55,208 bases of DNA from JADJNW01 sp964517145. Lineage in GTDB: Bacteria > Bacteroidota > Bacteroidia > Chitinophagales > Saprospiraceae. The position numbers were made by a program, and so were the translations under genes. The first letter of the stretch is position 1, and each line of letters begins with the position of its first letter. This document shows positions 42,474 to 51,488 of the stretch, piece by piece. The stretch covers positions 1 through 55,208 of the forward strand of contig CAZFBN010000018.1 of the NCBI GenBank assembly GCA_964517145.1. The letters are read 5' to 3'. Under the pieces are notes generated by a model, which saw nothing but the letters and a program-made list of their open reading frames with translations, made no database searches and was not told the origin of the DNA.

Positions 42474-44852
42474 TCACTGCCGTCCGCCCTGGCTGCCATT
42501 GGTGCCTTGTTGTACACGGCGCTGTTGCTGCATAGGGTTTTCGCCCTGGCTTTGACCACGCGCACCTCTAAAACGGGATTTGAACAATTCAAAACGCGAT
42601 GGCATGGCTTGACGCGGGAAGTAGTTGTTTTCAGTGTCAACATCTGCCGTTTCCAGGTAAGGATCAAGGACGATCTGGCTTACGGGTTTGCCAAAAGCGA
42701 ATACTTTGCTGATTTGATCATTATTGTAACGCCAGATTTCCGCTGGAATGCGCTGCAATTCCTTGGTGCCATCTTCAAATTGGAATTCGAGAATCAAAGG
42801 CATCACCAAGCCACCTTTGTTAGAAAAATCCAACTGGTAGAAATACTGCTTCTTTTCTAAAAATGCCCGTTCTTCCGGCGAGAGCGTTGCCAGGTATTTT
42901 TGATACGCATCGCGGTCGCCAGGCGTGGCAGTGTTTGGGTTATAGCTATTGTAAAAATCCTTGAGTGCCGGATTGCGCTCTACGGCAGTTTGAGGCAGAT
43001 CGCGCTTGTTGTTTTGGTACGTAATGTCATTTTCCATTGCCATTTTAGCTTTTTCAGCCAGCACCGGTTTTTCTACCTCCGGGTTTTTACTATCTAAATT
43101 AAAGGCGGTGACATTGTCAATGGAGATATCAACATTATCAGTGGTGTAGAACCAACCGTGCCAGAACCAATCCAAATCTACGCCCGATGCATCTTCCATG
43201 GTGCGGAAGAAATCGGATGGTGTTGGATGCTTGAACGCCCAACGCTGCGAATAGGTTTTGAATGCAAAATCAAAAAGTTCGCGTCCCATTACTGTTTCAC
43301 GCAATACGTTCAACGCTGCTGCTGGTTTACCATAGGCATTGTTGCCCAATTGGTGCACGGATTCGGAATTCGTCATGATTGGATTTTGCACGCTCTTATC
43401 CGCTTTCATATAATCCACAATATTCCTTGCAGGACCCCGCCGGAAAGGGTAGTCACGTTCCCATTCTTGTTCTGTCAAAAATTGTACAAAAGAATTCAAA
43501 CCTTCGTCCATCCAGGTCCATTGGCGCTCGTCGGAGTTGACGATCATTGGGAAAAAATTGTGCCCCACTTCATGAATGATAACCCCAATTGCACCGTATT
43601 TAGTGCCTTTTGGATAGGTGCCATCCTTGTCGGGGCGACCAAAGTTGAAACAAATCATCGGATATTCCATGCCATTCGACGCTTCTACCGAAATAGCGAC
43701 CGGATAAGGGTAAGCAATGGTGTATTTAGAGTACGTGCGCAGCGTGTGAGCAACAACTTCCGTCGAGTATTGCCCATAAAGAGGATTCGCCTCCTTTGGA
43801 TAGTAAGACATTGCCATAATGGTTTTCAAAGGGCTGCCTTCTATGCTTACACCCATTGCATCCCAAATGAATTTGCGCGAGCTGCCAAATGCAAAATCCC
43901 GCACATTATCCGCTTTGTAAACCCAGGTCTTCTTGGCGGTTGATTTGCTCTTTTCTTTAGCAGTGGCTTCTTCCTGCGTTACAATAACGACGGGCTTTGT
44001 AGCGGTTTTTGCCTGCTCAAAACGCTTGATTTGCTCTGCCGTCAGTACGTCCTTGGCATTTTGCAATTCACCCGTTGAAGCGACGATGTGGTCTGCTGGA
44101 ACGGTAATCGCCACAGTGTAATTACCAAAAGGCAGCGTAAACTCTCCAGAACCCAGGAACTGCTTGTGTTGCCAGCCATTGTAATCGTCATAGACCGCCA
44201 TGCGCGGGAACCACTGCGTGATGGTGTATAGCGAGTTGCCATCTTGCGGAAATAGCTCGTAGCCGCCGCGTCCATTTTTGGTGCGAGGGTCCAAACGATT
44301 GGCAATATTGTAATTCCAACCAATATTAATAACCACTTTACCAACCTTGGGTGTCAGCTGCTGTGGCAAGTCCACACGCATCATCGTATTGTTGATGGTA
44401 TATTTCAAGGCTTTGCCGTTGGCATCGCGCACATATTGAATTTTATGACCACCATCCACCGAGCGATCCAGCATTTTATTCAATTGACCCAGCGTCATAT
44501 GTTCGTCGAGTTTGCCCGTTTCGGTCAAGCGAGTCGTTGAATTTGGGCTTTCAATATTCTGATCCAATTGAATCCAAAGGTAAGTCAAAGGATTTGGAGA
44601 GAAATTGTGATACGTAATCGTCTCTTCGCCAATTATTTTGTTATTGGCTTCGTCCAATTCTACTTTAATGTTGTAATCTGCTCGTTGTTGCCAGTACTCG
44701 TGCCCTGGTGCGCCAGAAGCCGTGCGAAAATTGTTGGGTGTGGGTAGTTCTGTACCCAATTGCCGAAATTTACTGTTGTCTGTGTTATTTTGTCCTGTTA
44801 AAATAAGACTCCAACACAGCATTCCAGCAAAAATTAGAGAAAGTCGCTTCAT
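42474..44852 (-). CDS. M1-family (aminopeptidase N-like) metallopeptidase
   Basis: 792 residues from ATG 44852 (MKRLSLIFAGMLCWSLILTGQ, a signal peptide), preferred over an upstream in-frame start at 44900. Zinc site HEVGH (about residue 425) with the downstream Glu in WMDEGLNSFVQFLTEQEWE, the gluzincin HExxH-x18-E pattern. N-terminal beta-domain with LTYLWIQLDQNIESPNS and an exopeptidase-like NGMEYPMI. C-terminus is Gln/Arg/Gly-rich. It is exported, with an uncertain substrate. HupE and DUF6702 genes are just upstream. Confidence 0.92.
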   Translation of the reverse strand: MKRLSLIFAGMLCWSLILTGQNNTDNSKFRQLGTELPTPNNFRTASGAPGHEYWQQRADYNIKVELDEANNKIIGEETITYHNFSPNPLTYLWIQLDQNIESPNSTTRLTETGKLDEHMTLGQLNKMLDRSVDGGHKIQYVRDANGKALKYTINNTMMRVDLPQQLTPKVGKVVINIGWNYNIANRLDPRTKNGRGGYELFPQDGNSLYTITQWFPRMAVYDDYNGWQHKQFLGSGEFTLPFGNYTVAITVPADHIVASTGELQNAKDVLTAEQIKRFEQAKTATKPVVIVTQEEATAKEKSKSTAKKTWVYKADNVRDFAFGSSRKFIWDAMGVSIEGSPLKTIMAMSYYPKEANPLYGQYSTEVVAHTLRTYSKYTIAYPYPVAISVEASNGMEYPMICFNFGRPDKDGTYPKGTKYGAIGVIIHEVGHNFFPMIVNSDERQWTWMDEGLNSFVQFLTEQEWERDYPFRRGPARNIVDYMKADKSVQNPIMTNSESVHQLGNNAYGKPAAALNVLRETVMGRELFDFAFKTYSQRWAFKHPTPSDFFRTMEDASGVDLDWFWHGWFYTTDNVDISIDNVTAFNLDSKNPEVEKPVLAEKAKMAMENDITYQNNKRDLPQTAVERNPALKDFYNSYNPNTATPGDRDAYQKYLATLSPEERAFLEKKQYFYQLDFSNKGGLVMPLILEFQFEDGTKELQRIPAEIWRYNNDQISKVFAFGKPVSQIVLDPYLETADVDTENNYFPRQAMPSRFELFKSRFRGARGQSQGENPMQQQRRVQQGTNGSQGGRQ

Positions 44853-44954
44853 GTTTATCAATACTTTAAAAAATGGAATGATTGACTTTAGACAAAACAA
44901 AAGTCATTTTTAACGATCAAACGATTAAAATTGCTTGATTAAGCTTGTCAAATG

Positions 44955-45548
44955 TTAGAAAATCCACTTGGCTTGGACAATGGTCAGCGCTACTCCTGCA
45001 ATGATACCTGACATCACCAAAATCCATTCGCGGCGTTGTATTTTTAACCATTCAACCAATAAATAACCGATGAATAAGGCAGTGGTGACAATCACCAATT
45101 GACCGATTTCTAAACCAAGGTTGAATGCTAATAAGGGTTTCCAAATAGTGACATCGCGGGGTAAAATGCTGCGCAAAAAGTTGGAAAAGCCCAAGCCATG
45201 TATTAAGCCGAAAATGGCAGCTAAAACGTAACGCTGTGCAGTTTTTCTTCGATGAATAGGTGCTGAAAGTTCTGGTTGATTGGTAAAGTTAAGCAAACAA
45301 GTGGAAATAATGGTAATTGGAATTAAAAATTCGATCCAGTCGCTAGGCACATTTATCATTCGGAAGGTGGCGAGCGCCAGCGTCAGGCTATGCCCGATGG
45401 TAAAAGCAGTGACGAGCCATGCCACTTGTTTCCACTCACGAAAGGTATAAACTACGCAGAGCGCCAGCACAAAAAGGATGTGGTCGTACCCGTTAGGGTC
45501 GAGGATGTGCTGTATGCCAAGCTGAAAATTGAACCAAAAATCGGGCAA
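44955..45548 (-). CDS. HupE/UreJ-type membrane protein
   Basis: 197 residues if TTG 45548 is the start: the protein then opens LPDFWFNFQLGIQHILDPNGYDHILF, matching the family N-terminus. A longer frame to 45605 also begins TTG but lies inside its own promoter box. No ATG occurs in the first 80 codons. Six or seven hydrophobic segments follow, with the conserved H-x-x-D-x-x-x-x-D-H (GIQHILDPNGYDH) and FTIGHSLTLALA. HupE/UreJ proteins transport nickel or cobalt or act with metalloenzymes; here the metal is unknown. It is head-to-head with DUF6702. Confidence 0.82.
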   Translation of the reverse strand: MPDFWFNFQLGIQHILDPNGYDHILFVLALCVVYTFREWKQVAWLVTAFTIGHSLTLALATFRMINVPSDWIEFLIPITIISTCLLNFTNQPELSAPIHRRKTAQRYVLAAIFGLIHGLGFSNFLRSILPRDVTIWKPLLAFNLGLEIGQLVIVTTALFIGYLLVEWLKIQRREWILVMSGIIAGVALTIVQAKWIF

Positions 45549-45592
45549 TGGTAAGGTTTTGTTAAATGTTAGTAATCCAAAGGAATCGGCTG

Positions 45593-45610
45593 TACCTTTG
45601 TGCAAAGGTA
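45593..45610. promoter_or_regulatory. Palindrome with two opposed promoter boxes
   Basis: TACCTTTGTGCAAAGGTA. The forward half TACCTTTG (45593-45600) serves the DUF6702 gene at 45643; the reverse half TACCTTTG (45610-45603) serves the HupE gene. Each half matches TAnnTTTG. Their implied start sites fall about 10 nt apart. -33 elements are weak. Confidence 0.5.
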
Positions 45611-45642
45611 GTAATTTTTGAAAATTTAAATGAGCAGTTCTA

Positions 45643-46161
45643 ATGTTTAAAATTGATTATCTGTTTTTCCTTTCCATGTTTTTGTTGTGGAGCGGCTTTA
45701 TGCCATTGCATCCGATCCACATTTCCATCAGCGAAGTGAATTATTCTGAAAAGGATAAAGCCTTGCAGGTGATGCACAAAATTTTTTATGATGATTTGGA
45801 AAATGACATCGAACGCATTGAAAAAGCGGCGGGGCGGACGGTAAATCTGCGTTTGGGTTTGGAAACAGAACACCCGGATGCGGATGTGTACATTCGCCGA
45901 TATGTGGAAAGTCATTTTAAAATAGTGGTTGACGGCAAAACTTATACTGGTACTTACTTGGGTAAAGAATTTGAAACAGATGCGGTATGGATTTACATCG
46001 AAATTGAAAAGTTAAAAGTGCCCAAAAAAATGGAGCTGAGCGATACGATTTTAATGAATTTTCACGCGGATCAAAGCAATTTTGTGCATTTTAACATTGG
46101 CAATCACAAAAAAAGCCTACGTTTTCAAAAAGGCAGCGAACGCCAGCAGGTACAATTTTAA
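45643..46161 (+). CDS. DUF6702-family exported protein
   Basis: 172 residues. A signal peptide or N-terminal anchor (MFKIDYLFFLSMFLLWSGF) then the family-typical HPIHISISEVNYSEKDKALQVMHKIFYDDLENDIER, and a beta-rich body ending in DQSNFVHFNIGNHKKSLRF. DUF6702 proteins are of unknown role; they often sit next to M1 peptidase and HupE-like genes, as here. The gene is divergent from HupE through a palindromic promoter. Confidence 0.83.
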   Translation: MFKIDYLFFLSMFLLWSGFMPLHPIHISISEVNYSEKDKALQVMHKIFYDDLENDIERIEKAAGRTVNLRLGLETEHPDADVYIRRYVESHFKIVVDGKTYTGTYLGKEFETDAVWIYIEIEKLKVPKKMELSDTILMNFHADQSNFVHFNIGNHKKSLRFQKGSERQQVQF

Positions 46162-46195
46162 AAGAGCCCTGCTTGCAATTAAAAACAAGGCTCTT
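46162..46195 (-). terminator. Hairpin between converging DUF6702 and GH genes
   Basis: AAGAGCC (46162-46168) and GGCTCTT (46189-46195) with an extra TTG/CAA pair inside. Leftward it is followed by TTTTAAAATT, so it fits the reverse-strand hydrolase gene best. Confidence 0.55.
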
Positions 46196-46204
46196 CCATC
46201 CTGC

Positions 46205-47344
46205 TTATGATTGCTCTACGGCATAGCCGCTACACATTATTTTGATGGTTTCTACCTCTTCAAAATTGTAAGGCGTACCATCCGAACGGAAAATATCGTG
46301 AAACCAAAGGGGCGGCTCATCCGCGTAGGTGCGATCCCAACTGTCCCAGGGGTACTTGGTTTGGGTTTTGCCGTCTACAAAGCCCCAATTATACATCCCA
46401 ACCTTGTATTTACGTGCCACTTTGAGCTTATCCGCAAAGGTACTTTGGCTTGGGCGTGCCATATATTCGGTACAAAGCAGCGGGCGCTCGTACTGCATGA
46501 GCCAATGGATGCGCTTTTCGAATTCGTGTGCGCCTTCGTAATTGTGAAAAGAAAGAATGTCTGATTCAGAAACCTGAACCTGCTGAATAGGCGTCAGATT
46601 TTTGAAAGTGGACCAGTTGCCAATCCACAAGCCAGCGGTCAAAGGCTGACTCGGATGCACCAAACGTGCCCATTCAAATACTTTTGGTAACAAATGTAAG
46701 ACGTAATCCAATTTATTTGGACATTCTACGTTTCCGTAAGAACCCCCATTTTCATTATCGGGTTCGTTCCAAACATCCCAACCTAAAATGCGTTCGTCGT
46801 TTGCAAAAGTGGCAATTACGTGTTTCACATAGCGTTCAAGGCGTGCGTACTGTGACTCATCTTGCAAAGCACAAAAACCTGGACTTTGCACCCAACCGGA
46901 GTTGTGTACATGTGGTTTGGGGTCAGGTTGTTTTCCAAGCTTCGGAAATGGATCCCAGCAAGAATCAAACAATACAAAAAGCGTTTTTACCCGATGCTTT
47001 TGAGCGATCAAAAGATAGGTCTCCATGCGATCCAAAAAACCTTCTGGGTCTTGCTCGAAGAGCAAATCGTGTAAGAAAACACGCGCAGTATTCATGCCCA
47101 GGGAAGCTTTCCAGCTCAATTCCCGATCAATGGCCGCAACGTCAAAAGTAGCGGCTTGCCACATTTCCAATTGGTTGATCGCCGTACTTGGAATGAAATT
47201 GCTACCTACCAGCCAATCCTGCTCGGCATACCAAGCATTGGCTTGAGCAACTGACCATTTGTCACGTCCAATACCGACTGCGTCTGGCGGAAGAACGTCA
47301 GATAATTGCAAATGGACTTTCGGGTCCAATTTGATAAAATTCAT
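46205..47344 (-). CDS. GH5-like (clan GH-A) glycoside hydrolase, no signal peptide
   Basis: 379 residues. TIM-barrel with the acid/base Glu in GWDVWNEPDN (about residue 193) and nucleophile Glu in LLCTEYMARP (about residue 298). Other barrel segments: GMNTARVFLHD, VKTLFVLFDSCWDPFP, LTAGLWIGNW. This is the cellulase-family pattern, closest in my memory to GH5/1,4-beta-xylanase-like proteins; the substrate is not evident. The N-terminus MNFIKLDPKVHLQLSDV has no signal sequence, so it may act on imported glucosides in the cytoplasm. No transporter is adjacent. Confidence 0.82.
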   Translation of the reverse strand: MNFIKLDPKVHLQLSDVLPPDAVGIGRDKWSVAQANAWYAEQDWLVGSNFIPSTAINQLEMWQAATFDVAAIDRELSWKASLGMNTARVFLHDLLFEQDPEGFLDRMETYLLIAQKHRVKTLFVLFDSCWDPFPKLGKQPDPKPHVHNSGWVQSPGFCALQDESQYARLERYVKHVIATFANDERILGWDVWNEPDNENGGSYGNVECPNKLDYVLHLLPKVFEWARLVHPSQPLTAGLWIGNWSTFKNLTPIQQVQVSESDILSFHNYEGAHEFEKRIHWLMQYERPLLCTEYMARPSQSTFADKLKVARKYKVGMYNWGFVDGKTQTKYPWDSWDRTYADEPPLWFHDIFRSDGTPYNFEEVETIKIMCSGYAVEQS

Positions 47345-47598
47345 CGCTAAAGTTTTTTACCAAAATTTCATTTCGCTGGAAAGGTAACGCCTTGTTAGAA
47401 AAGTAAGGTTCCGAAGTTTGAACTTTAACAAAGATTTATATACTCAGATGACAATTTCTTAAAATTTATATAAAACAAGCGAGCAAATTTTAATTTTTTA
47501 TTTTGTAAAAATCAAAATTTTAATTTTAACAATATGCTGACACACAAGATTAATAAGGGGTTTGAACTTTAAAGGTTTTAAAACTTGCGTACCTATTG

Positions 47599-48516
47599 TT
47601 ATTCAAAAGTATAGCCATTCAGAAAGGCAACCGCATCCATCCGTTTGCGCCCTTGCAACTGCAATTCATGCACTTGTACGAATCCATCTAAAGTGCTGAT
47701 TTTCAATGATTTTTTATTGTCAGAAACAAATTTGCCAGGTTCGAAATGATGCGCAGCAATTTCCTGAGTTGTCTTCAAAATCTTGAGTTCCAAGCCGTCG
47801 AGTGTCGTCCAGGCAGCAGGGTAGGGGCTCAGCCCACGAATGAAGTTGTGTACTTGTTGGGTTGGCTGATTGAAATTGATTTCGCAGGTTTCATGAAAAA
47901 TTTTAGGTGCGTGCGTCGCTTCTACATCACTTTGTTGTTGCAATATAATATTACCTTTTTCAATCATTTGTACGGTTTGCAGCACCGTTGCAGCGCCAAG
48001 CAGCATCATCCGGTCGTGTACCTCGCCGGCAGTTTCATTTTTATCGATGGGCATTTTGGCTTGCAAAATTACATCACCAGTGTCAATTTCGTGTTGCAAA
48101 AAGAACGTCGTCACGCCCGTCTCTGACTCCCCGTTGATGATTGCCCAATTGATTGGCGCTGCGCCCCGGTACTTGGGTAGCAGCGACCCATGCAGATTGA
48201 AGGTGCCTTTTGGCGGCATTGCCCACACGACCTCAGGCAGCATGCGAAATGCCACAACAATCTGTAAATCAGCCTGTAAGCTACGCAATTCTTCCAGGAA
48301 CGCTGGATTTTTCAACTTTTCAGGTTGTAAAACTTTGATGCCATGCTCCACTGCGTATTTTTTCACCGCCGATTCGATTAGTTGCTTACCGCCGCGACCG
48401 CCCCATTTGTCCGTTGCTGTTACCACGCCGACCACATCGTAGCCATTTTTTACCAAAATATCCAAAGAAGGCACCGCAAATTCTGGCGTACCCATAAAAA
48501 CAATCCGTACACTCAT
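47599..48516 (-). CDS. fmt: Methionyl-tRNA formyltransferase Fmt
   Basis: 305 residues. N-terminal catalytic domain with VFMGTPEFAVPSLDIL, ATDKWGGRGGKQL, VVAFRMLPEVVW, NLHGSLLPKYRGAAPINWAI (catalytic Asn-His and SLLPKYRG) and an EIDTGDVI motif. The C-terminal OB-like domain binds tRNA. It formylates initiator methionyl-tRNA. Promoter at 48573-48605. def is not adjacent here. Confidence 0.96.
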   Translation of the reverse strand: MSVRIVFMGTPEFAVPSLDILVKNGYDVVGVVTATDKWGGRGGKQLIESAVKKYAVEHGIKVLQPEKLKNPAFLEELRSLQADLQIVVAFRMLPEVVWAMPPKGTFNLHGSLLPKYRGAAPINWAIINGESETGVTTFFLQHEIDTGDVILQAKMPIDKNETAGEVHDRMMLLGAATVLQTVQMIEKGNIILQQQSDVEATHAPKIFHETCEINFNQPTQQVHNFIRGLSPYPAAWTTLDGLELKILKTTQEIAAHHFEPGKFVSDNKKSLKISTLDGFVQVHELQLQGRKRMDAVAFLNGYTFE

Positions 48517-48572
48517 CGAAAATTTGATTTTTTAACAAAAAAGTCACAACGAAAACCATTTTTCATCGTATG

Positions 48573-48605
48573 CAAAAATAGTGCGACCATTCTTGAAAGT
48601 TCAAA
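48573..48605 (-). promoter_or_regulatory. Promoter of fmt
   Basis: Reverse strand TTTG (48605-48602), 21-nt spacer, TATTTTTG (48580-48573). This is a full match to the Bacteroidota TTTG / TAnnTTTG promoter. Leader about 50 nt. Confidence 0.62.
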
Positions 48606-48637
48606 TATGATTTTTTAATCTTTTAAAATGTATCCCT

Positions 48638-49090
48638 ATGACAAACATTTCCAAATTTATTCTGTCAGCAGTCTGCCTACTATGGTTGAACGCTACCATG
48701 GCGCAAAGCGAAAGCTTTGATCGTTTTTCAAATGTCCGCCAGGCAAGTGATCAGTTAGAAGCCAAAAATACACAGCGGGTTAGAGCTGGCACGGCATACG
48801 CCGAAATTAAAATTGCTAAACCAGATGGCTACCCTGCAAAAGATATTCCGCAAGGATACGAAGGTTTTCGTATTGAAATTACGGTAGCTGATTCGCTGTT
48901 GGCACCGGATCATGAAATGTTTTTTCGACATGGCAATATCATGTTAGAACCGCTAAGTAGCAATCAATTTTCTTATACCATCGGCGATTTCAACGAAGAA
49001 GCCGCTGCTGCTGATTTTATGCAGCAATTCATTTTGCCTACGTACAAGGCAGCGCGGGTGGTGCGCTATCAAAATGGCAAACGCAATTGA
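48638..49090 (+). CDS. Small secreted protein, possibly SPOR-like
   Basis: 150 residues. Signal peptide residues 1-22 (TMAQ). The mature part is mixed alpha/beta: GFRIEITVADSLLAPDHEMFF, then YTIGDFNEEAAAADFMQQFILPTYKAARVVRYQNGKRN. The end resembles SPOR or similar domains in Bacteroidota (two strand-helix units ending ...VVxYxNGKR), but the match is from memory and weak. Divergent from fmt. Confidence 0.65.
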   Translation: MTNISKFILSAVCLLWLNATMAQSESFDRFSNVRQASDQLEAKNTQRVRAGTAYAEIKIAKPDGYPAKDIPQGYEGFRIEITVADSLLAPDHEMFFRHGNIMLEPLSSNQFSYTIGDFNEEAAAADFMQQFILPTYKAARVVRYQNGKRN

Positions 49091-49235
49091 TTATTACACC
49101 CTGATTTCTGGTTTGAAGTTTGAATTTTTTACTATTTTCAACTTTATGGACGCATAAAATATTTGTAATGCTTTTATTTTCAGGCGTTTTTATAAATTCA
49201 TTTTAAAACGACATCAAATCTCAGACCAGAAATTT

Positions 49236-50570
49236 TCAAACCTTTCCAATATAATTATGTGGTGTAAAATTTTTTAATTCGGATTTAATTTCGCTCGAAA
49301 CCTCCAAATCATCAATAAACTTGTGAATTTCCATTTTAGAAATACTAGATTTGCCGCGGGTCAGGGCTTTTAATGCTTCGTAAGGCTGCGGATAATTCTC
49401 GCGGCGAAGCACACTTTGAATGGCTTCAGCAATCACCATCCAATTGGCTTCCAGATCATCATATAGTTTGGTTTTATTTAATACCAATTTGTCTAACCCT
49501 TTTGAAATGGATTTGAAAGCAATGATCGTGTGGGCAATCGGCACGCCAATATTGCGCAAAACCGTGCTATCGGTAAGGTCGCGCTGCAAGCGAGAAACTG
49601 GTAATTTTTCGGCTAAATGATTAAAAATAGCATTTGCAAAACCCAGGTTTCCTTCGGCATTTTCAAAATCAATTGGATTCACTTTATGCGGCATAGCAGA
49701 GCTACCGACCTCGTTTTCAACTACTTTTTGTGTGAAATATTCCATTGATATGTACGTCCACACATCTCGGCAGAAGTCAATTAGAATGGTATTAATACGA
49801 CTCATATTTTGAAATAAAGCGGCGATATTATCATAATGTTCAATTTGAGTAGTGGGATTGGAGCGTTCTAATCCTAAATACTGCCGGACAAAAAAGTTGG
49901 CAAAATTTTGCCAGTCAATATCCGGATAAGCCGCATAGTGCGCATTGAGATTGCCCGTAGCACCGCCGAACTTTGCGCTATCGGGTATGTTTTTTAATTG
50001 TTCGATCTGTAAATCAAGCCGTTGTACAAATACTTTCAGCTCTTTCCCAACCGTTGTGGGCGACGCGGGCTGCCCGTGGGTACGCGCGAGCATGGGCACA
50101 TCGCGCCAGGTAGTCGCTAATTCGTCGAGGCGCTGGCGCAAGTGTTGCAACAAAGGTTGATACACCTGTCGCATCGCATTTTTTAATAACAATGGAATTG
50201 CGGTGTTATTTATGTCTTGAGAAGTTAATCCGAAGTGAATGAATTCTTTATAATGACTAATATGGAGTTGGTCAAATTTCTTTTTTATAAAATATTCGAC
50301 GGCTTTTACATCATGGTTGGTAATGCGCTCAATATTTTTAATCTCGGCGGCATCATCCAAATCAAATACCTCGCACCATTGATTCAACTGCGTGAAAAGA
50401 TTTTTATCAAAATCCATCAGTTGCGGCACCGGTAATTCGCAAAGTGCGATAAAATATTGAATTTCAACAAAAACGCGATACTTAATGAGGGCATATTCGG
50501 AAAAATATTCCGAGAGTTCGGCGACTTTGTCATGATAACGCCCGTCAATCGGGGAAATAGCGGTGAGCAT
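49236..50570 (-). CDS. purB: Adenylosuccinate lyase PurB
   Basis: 444 residues from ATG 50570 (MLTAISPIDGRYHDKVAELSEYF, conserved PurB N-terminus); a longer frame to 50660 lacks similarity. Signature SSAMPHKVNPIDFENAEGN (about residue 290), catalytic His in ARTHGQPASPTTVGKE, and FGLTSQDINNTA. It cleaves SAICAR and adenylosuccinate in purine synthesis. It diverges from the VIT1-like gene with 71 nt between. Confidence 0.95.
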   Translation of the reverse strand: MLTAISPIDGRYHDKVAELSEYFSEYALIKYRVFVEIQYFIALCELPVPQLMDFDKNLFTQLNQWCEVFDLDDAAEIKNIERITNHDVKAVEYFIKKKFDQLHISHYKEFIHFGLTSQDINNTAIPLLLKNAMRQVYQPLLQHLRQRLDELATTWRDVPMLARTHGQPASPTTVGKELKVFVQRLDLQIEQLKNIPDSAKFGGATGNLNAHYAAYPDIDWQNFANFFVRQYLGLERSNPTTQIEHYDNIAALFQNMSRINTILIDFCRDVWTYISMEYFTQKVVENEVGSSAMPHKVNPIDFENAEGNLGFANAIFNHLAEKLPVSRLQRDLTDSTVLRNIGVPIAHTIIAFKSISKGLDKLVLNKTKLYDDLEANWMVIAEAIQSVLRRENYPQPYEALKALTRGKSSISKMEIHKFIDDLEVSSEIKSELKNFTPHNYIGKV

Positions 50571-50590
50571 GGTTGCGTGATTTTTATTGG

Positions 50591-50598
50591 CAAAAGTA
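50591..50598 (-). promoter_or_regulatory. Candidate -7 box for purB
   Basis: Reverse-strand TACTTTTG matches TAnnTTTG; leader about 15 nt to ATG 50570. No clear -33. Confidence 0.35.
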
Positions 50599-50641
50599 CC
50601 AAGTTTTGTCATTTGTGCCCTGCGGTTTTGAGGGTAATTTC

Positions 50642-51349
50642 GTGCCAAATTTAAAATCATTGAAAATCAAAGACTTACAAGGCTATTTGCCGGAGTTCGT
50701 GTATGGCGGCATGGACGGCAGCGTGACCACCTTTGCAGTAGTAGCGGGTGCGGCGGGCGCCGGACTGGAGAGTTCGGTGGTGATTATTTTGGGCTTTGCC
50801 AATTTAATTGCAGATGGTTTTTCCATGTCTGTGGGTAGTTATTTATCAAACAAATCGGATTTGCACAACTACGAAAAGCACCGGCGGCGCGAAGTATGGG
50901 AGGTACATTATAACCCCGAAGAGGGAAAAGAAGAGGTGCGAGCGATTTTTAAAAAGAAAGGGTTGGAGGGGGAATTGCTGGAGAAAGTGGTGGATTGTAT
51001 CACTGCTGATAAAGAAATCTGGGTGGATACCATGATGAAGGAAGAGCTGGAGATGTTACCAACCGGAAAGTCGCCATTTTCAATGGGATTGACCACCTTT
51101 TGTTCTTTTGTTTTGATAGGAATAGTTCCGCTGGCAGTGTATGTAGTGGATTATCTTAAACCTTTGACAATCAATTTATTCCTGTGGTCTTCTGCGCTCA
51201 CCTTGCTGGCGTTCGTATTGATTGGGGTGCTCAAAAGCTATGTGACCGAGCGAAGCATCGCACGAGGGGTGCTGGAAACTTTCCTGCTAGGCGCGGCGGC
51301 AGCAGCGTTGGCTTACTGGACAGGCTATTGGTTGGATCATTTGTTTTGA
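50642..51349 (+). CDS. VIT1/CCC1-family iron/manganese transporter
   Basis: 235 residues from GTG 50642, chosen because a GAGGG lies 10 nt upstream and the longer frame (TTG 50573) overlaps the purB promoter. Conserved opening PEFVYGGMDGSVTTFAVVAGAAGAGLESSVVIILGFANLIADGFSMSVGSYLS, the VIT1 motif with the metal-binding acidic residues. Cytoplasmic helical hairpin about 90-150, then three hydrophobic helices. Family members move Fe2+ or Mn2+ across membranes. Start codon not certain. Confidence 0.84.
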   Translation: MPNLKSLKIKDLQGYLPEFVYGGMDGSVTTFAVVAGAAGAGLESSVVIILGFANLIADGFSMSVGSYLSNKSDLHNYEKHRRREVWEVHYNPEEGKEEVRAIFKKKGLEGELLEKVVDCITADKEIWVDTMMKEELEMLPTGKSPFSMGLTTFCSFVLIGIVPLAVYVVDYLKPLTINLFLWSSALTLLAFVLIGVLKSYVTERSIARGVLETFLLGAAAAALAYWTGYWLDHLF

Positions 51350-51488
51350 AAAAAGTATGAAAGCAAGCTTAAATTTAAAAGCTCTCATTTTTGAAATTAA
51401 ACTTTTTTTAAAAGGCAGTGCAAGAACCATTGTCTGAAAAAATAAACTTTTTTTGAACAGCAATGTTTAAAATGAAACTTCCAACAAC

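Noticed and set aside
43158..43943. 261-residue frame on the forward strand inside the M1 peptidase gene
   Set aside because: Antisense shadow of a clear gene; composition is that of a complementary strand.
46666..47151. 161-residue forward frame inside the GH5-like gene
   Set aside because: Antisense shadow of a strongly supported gene.
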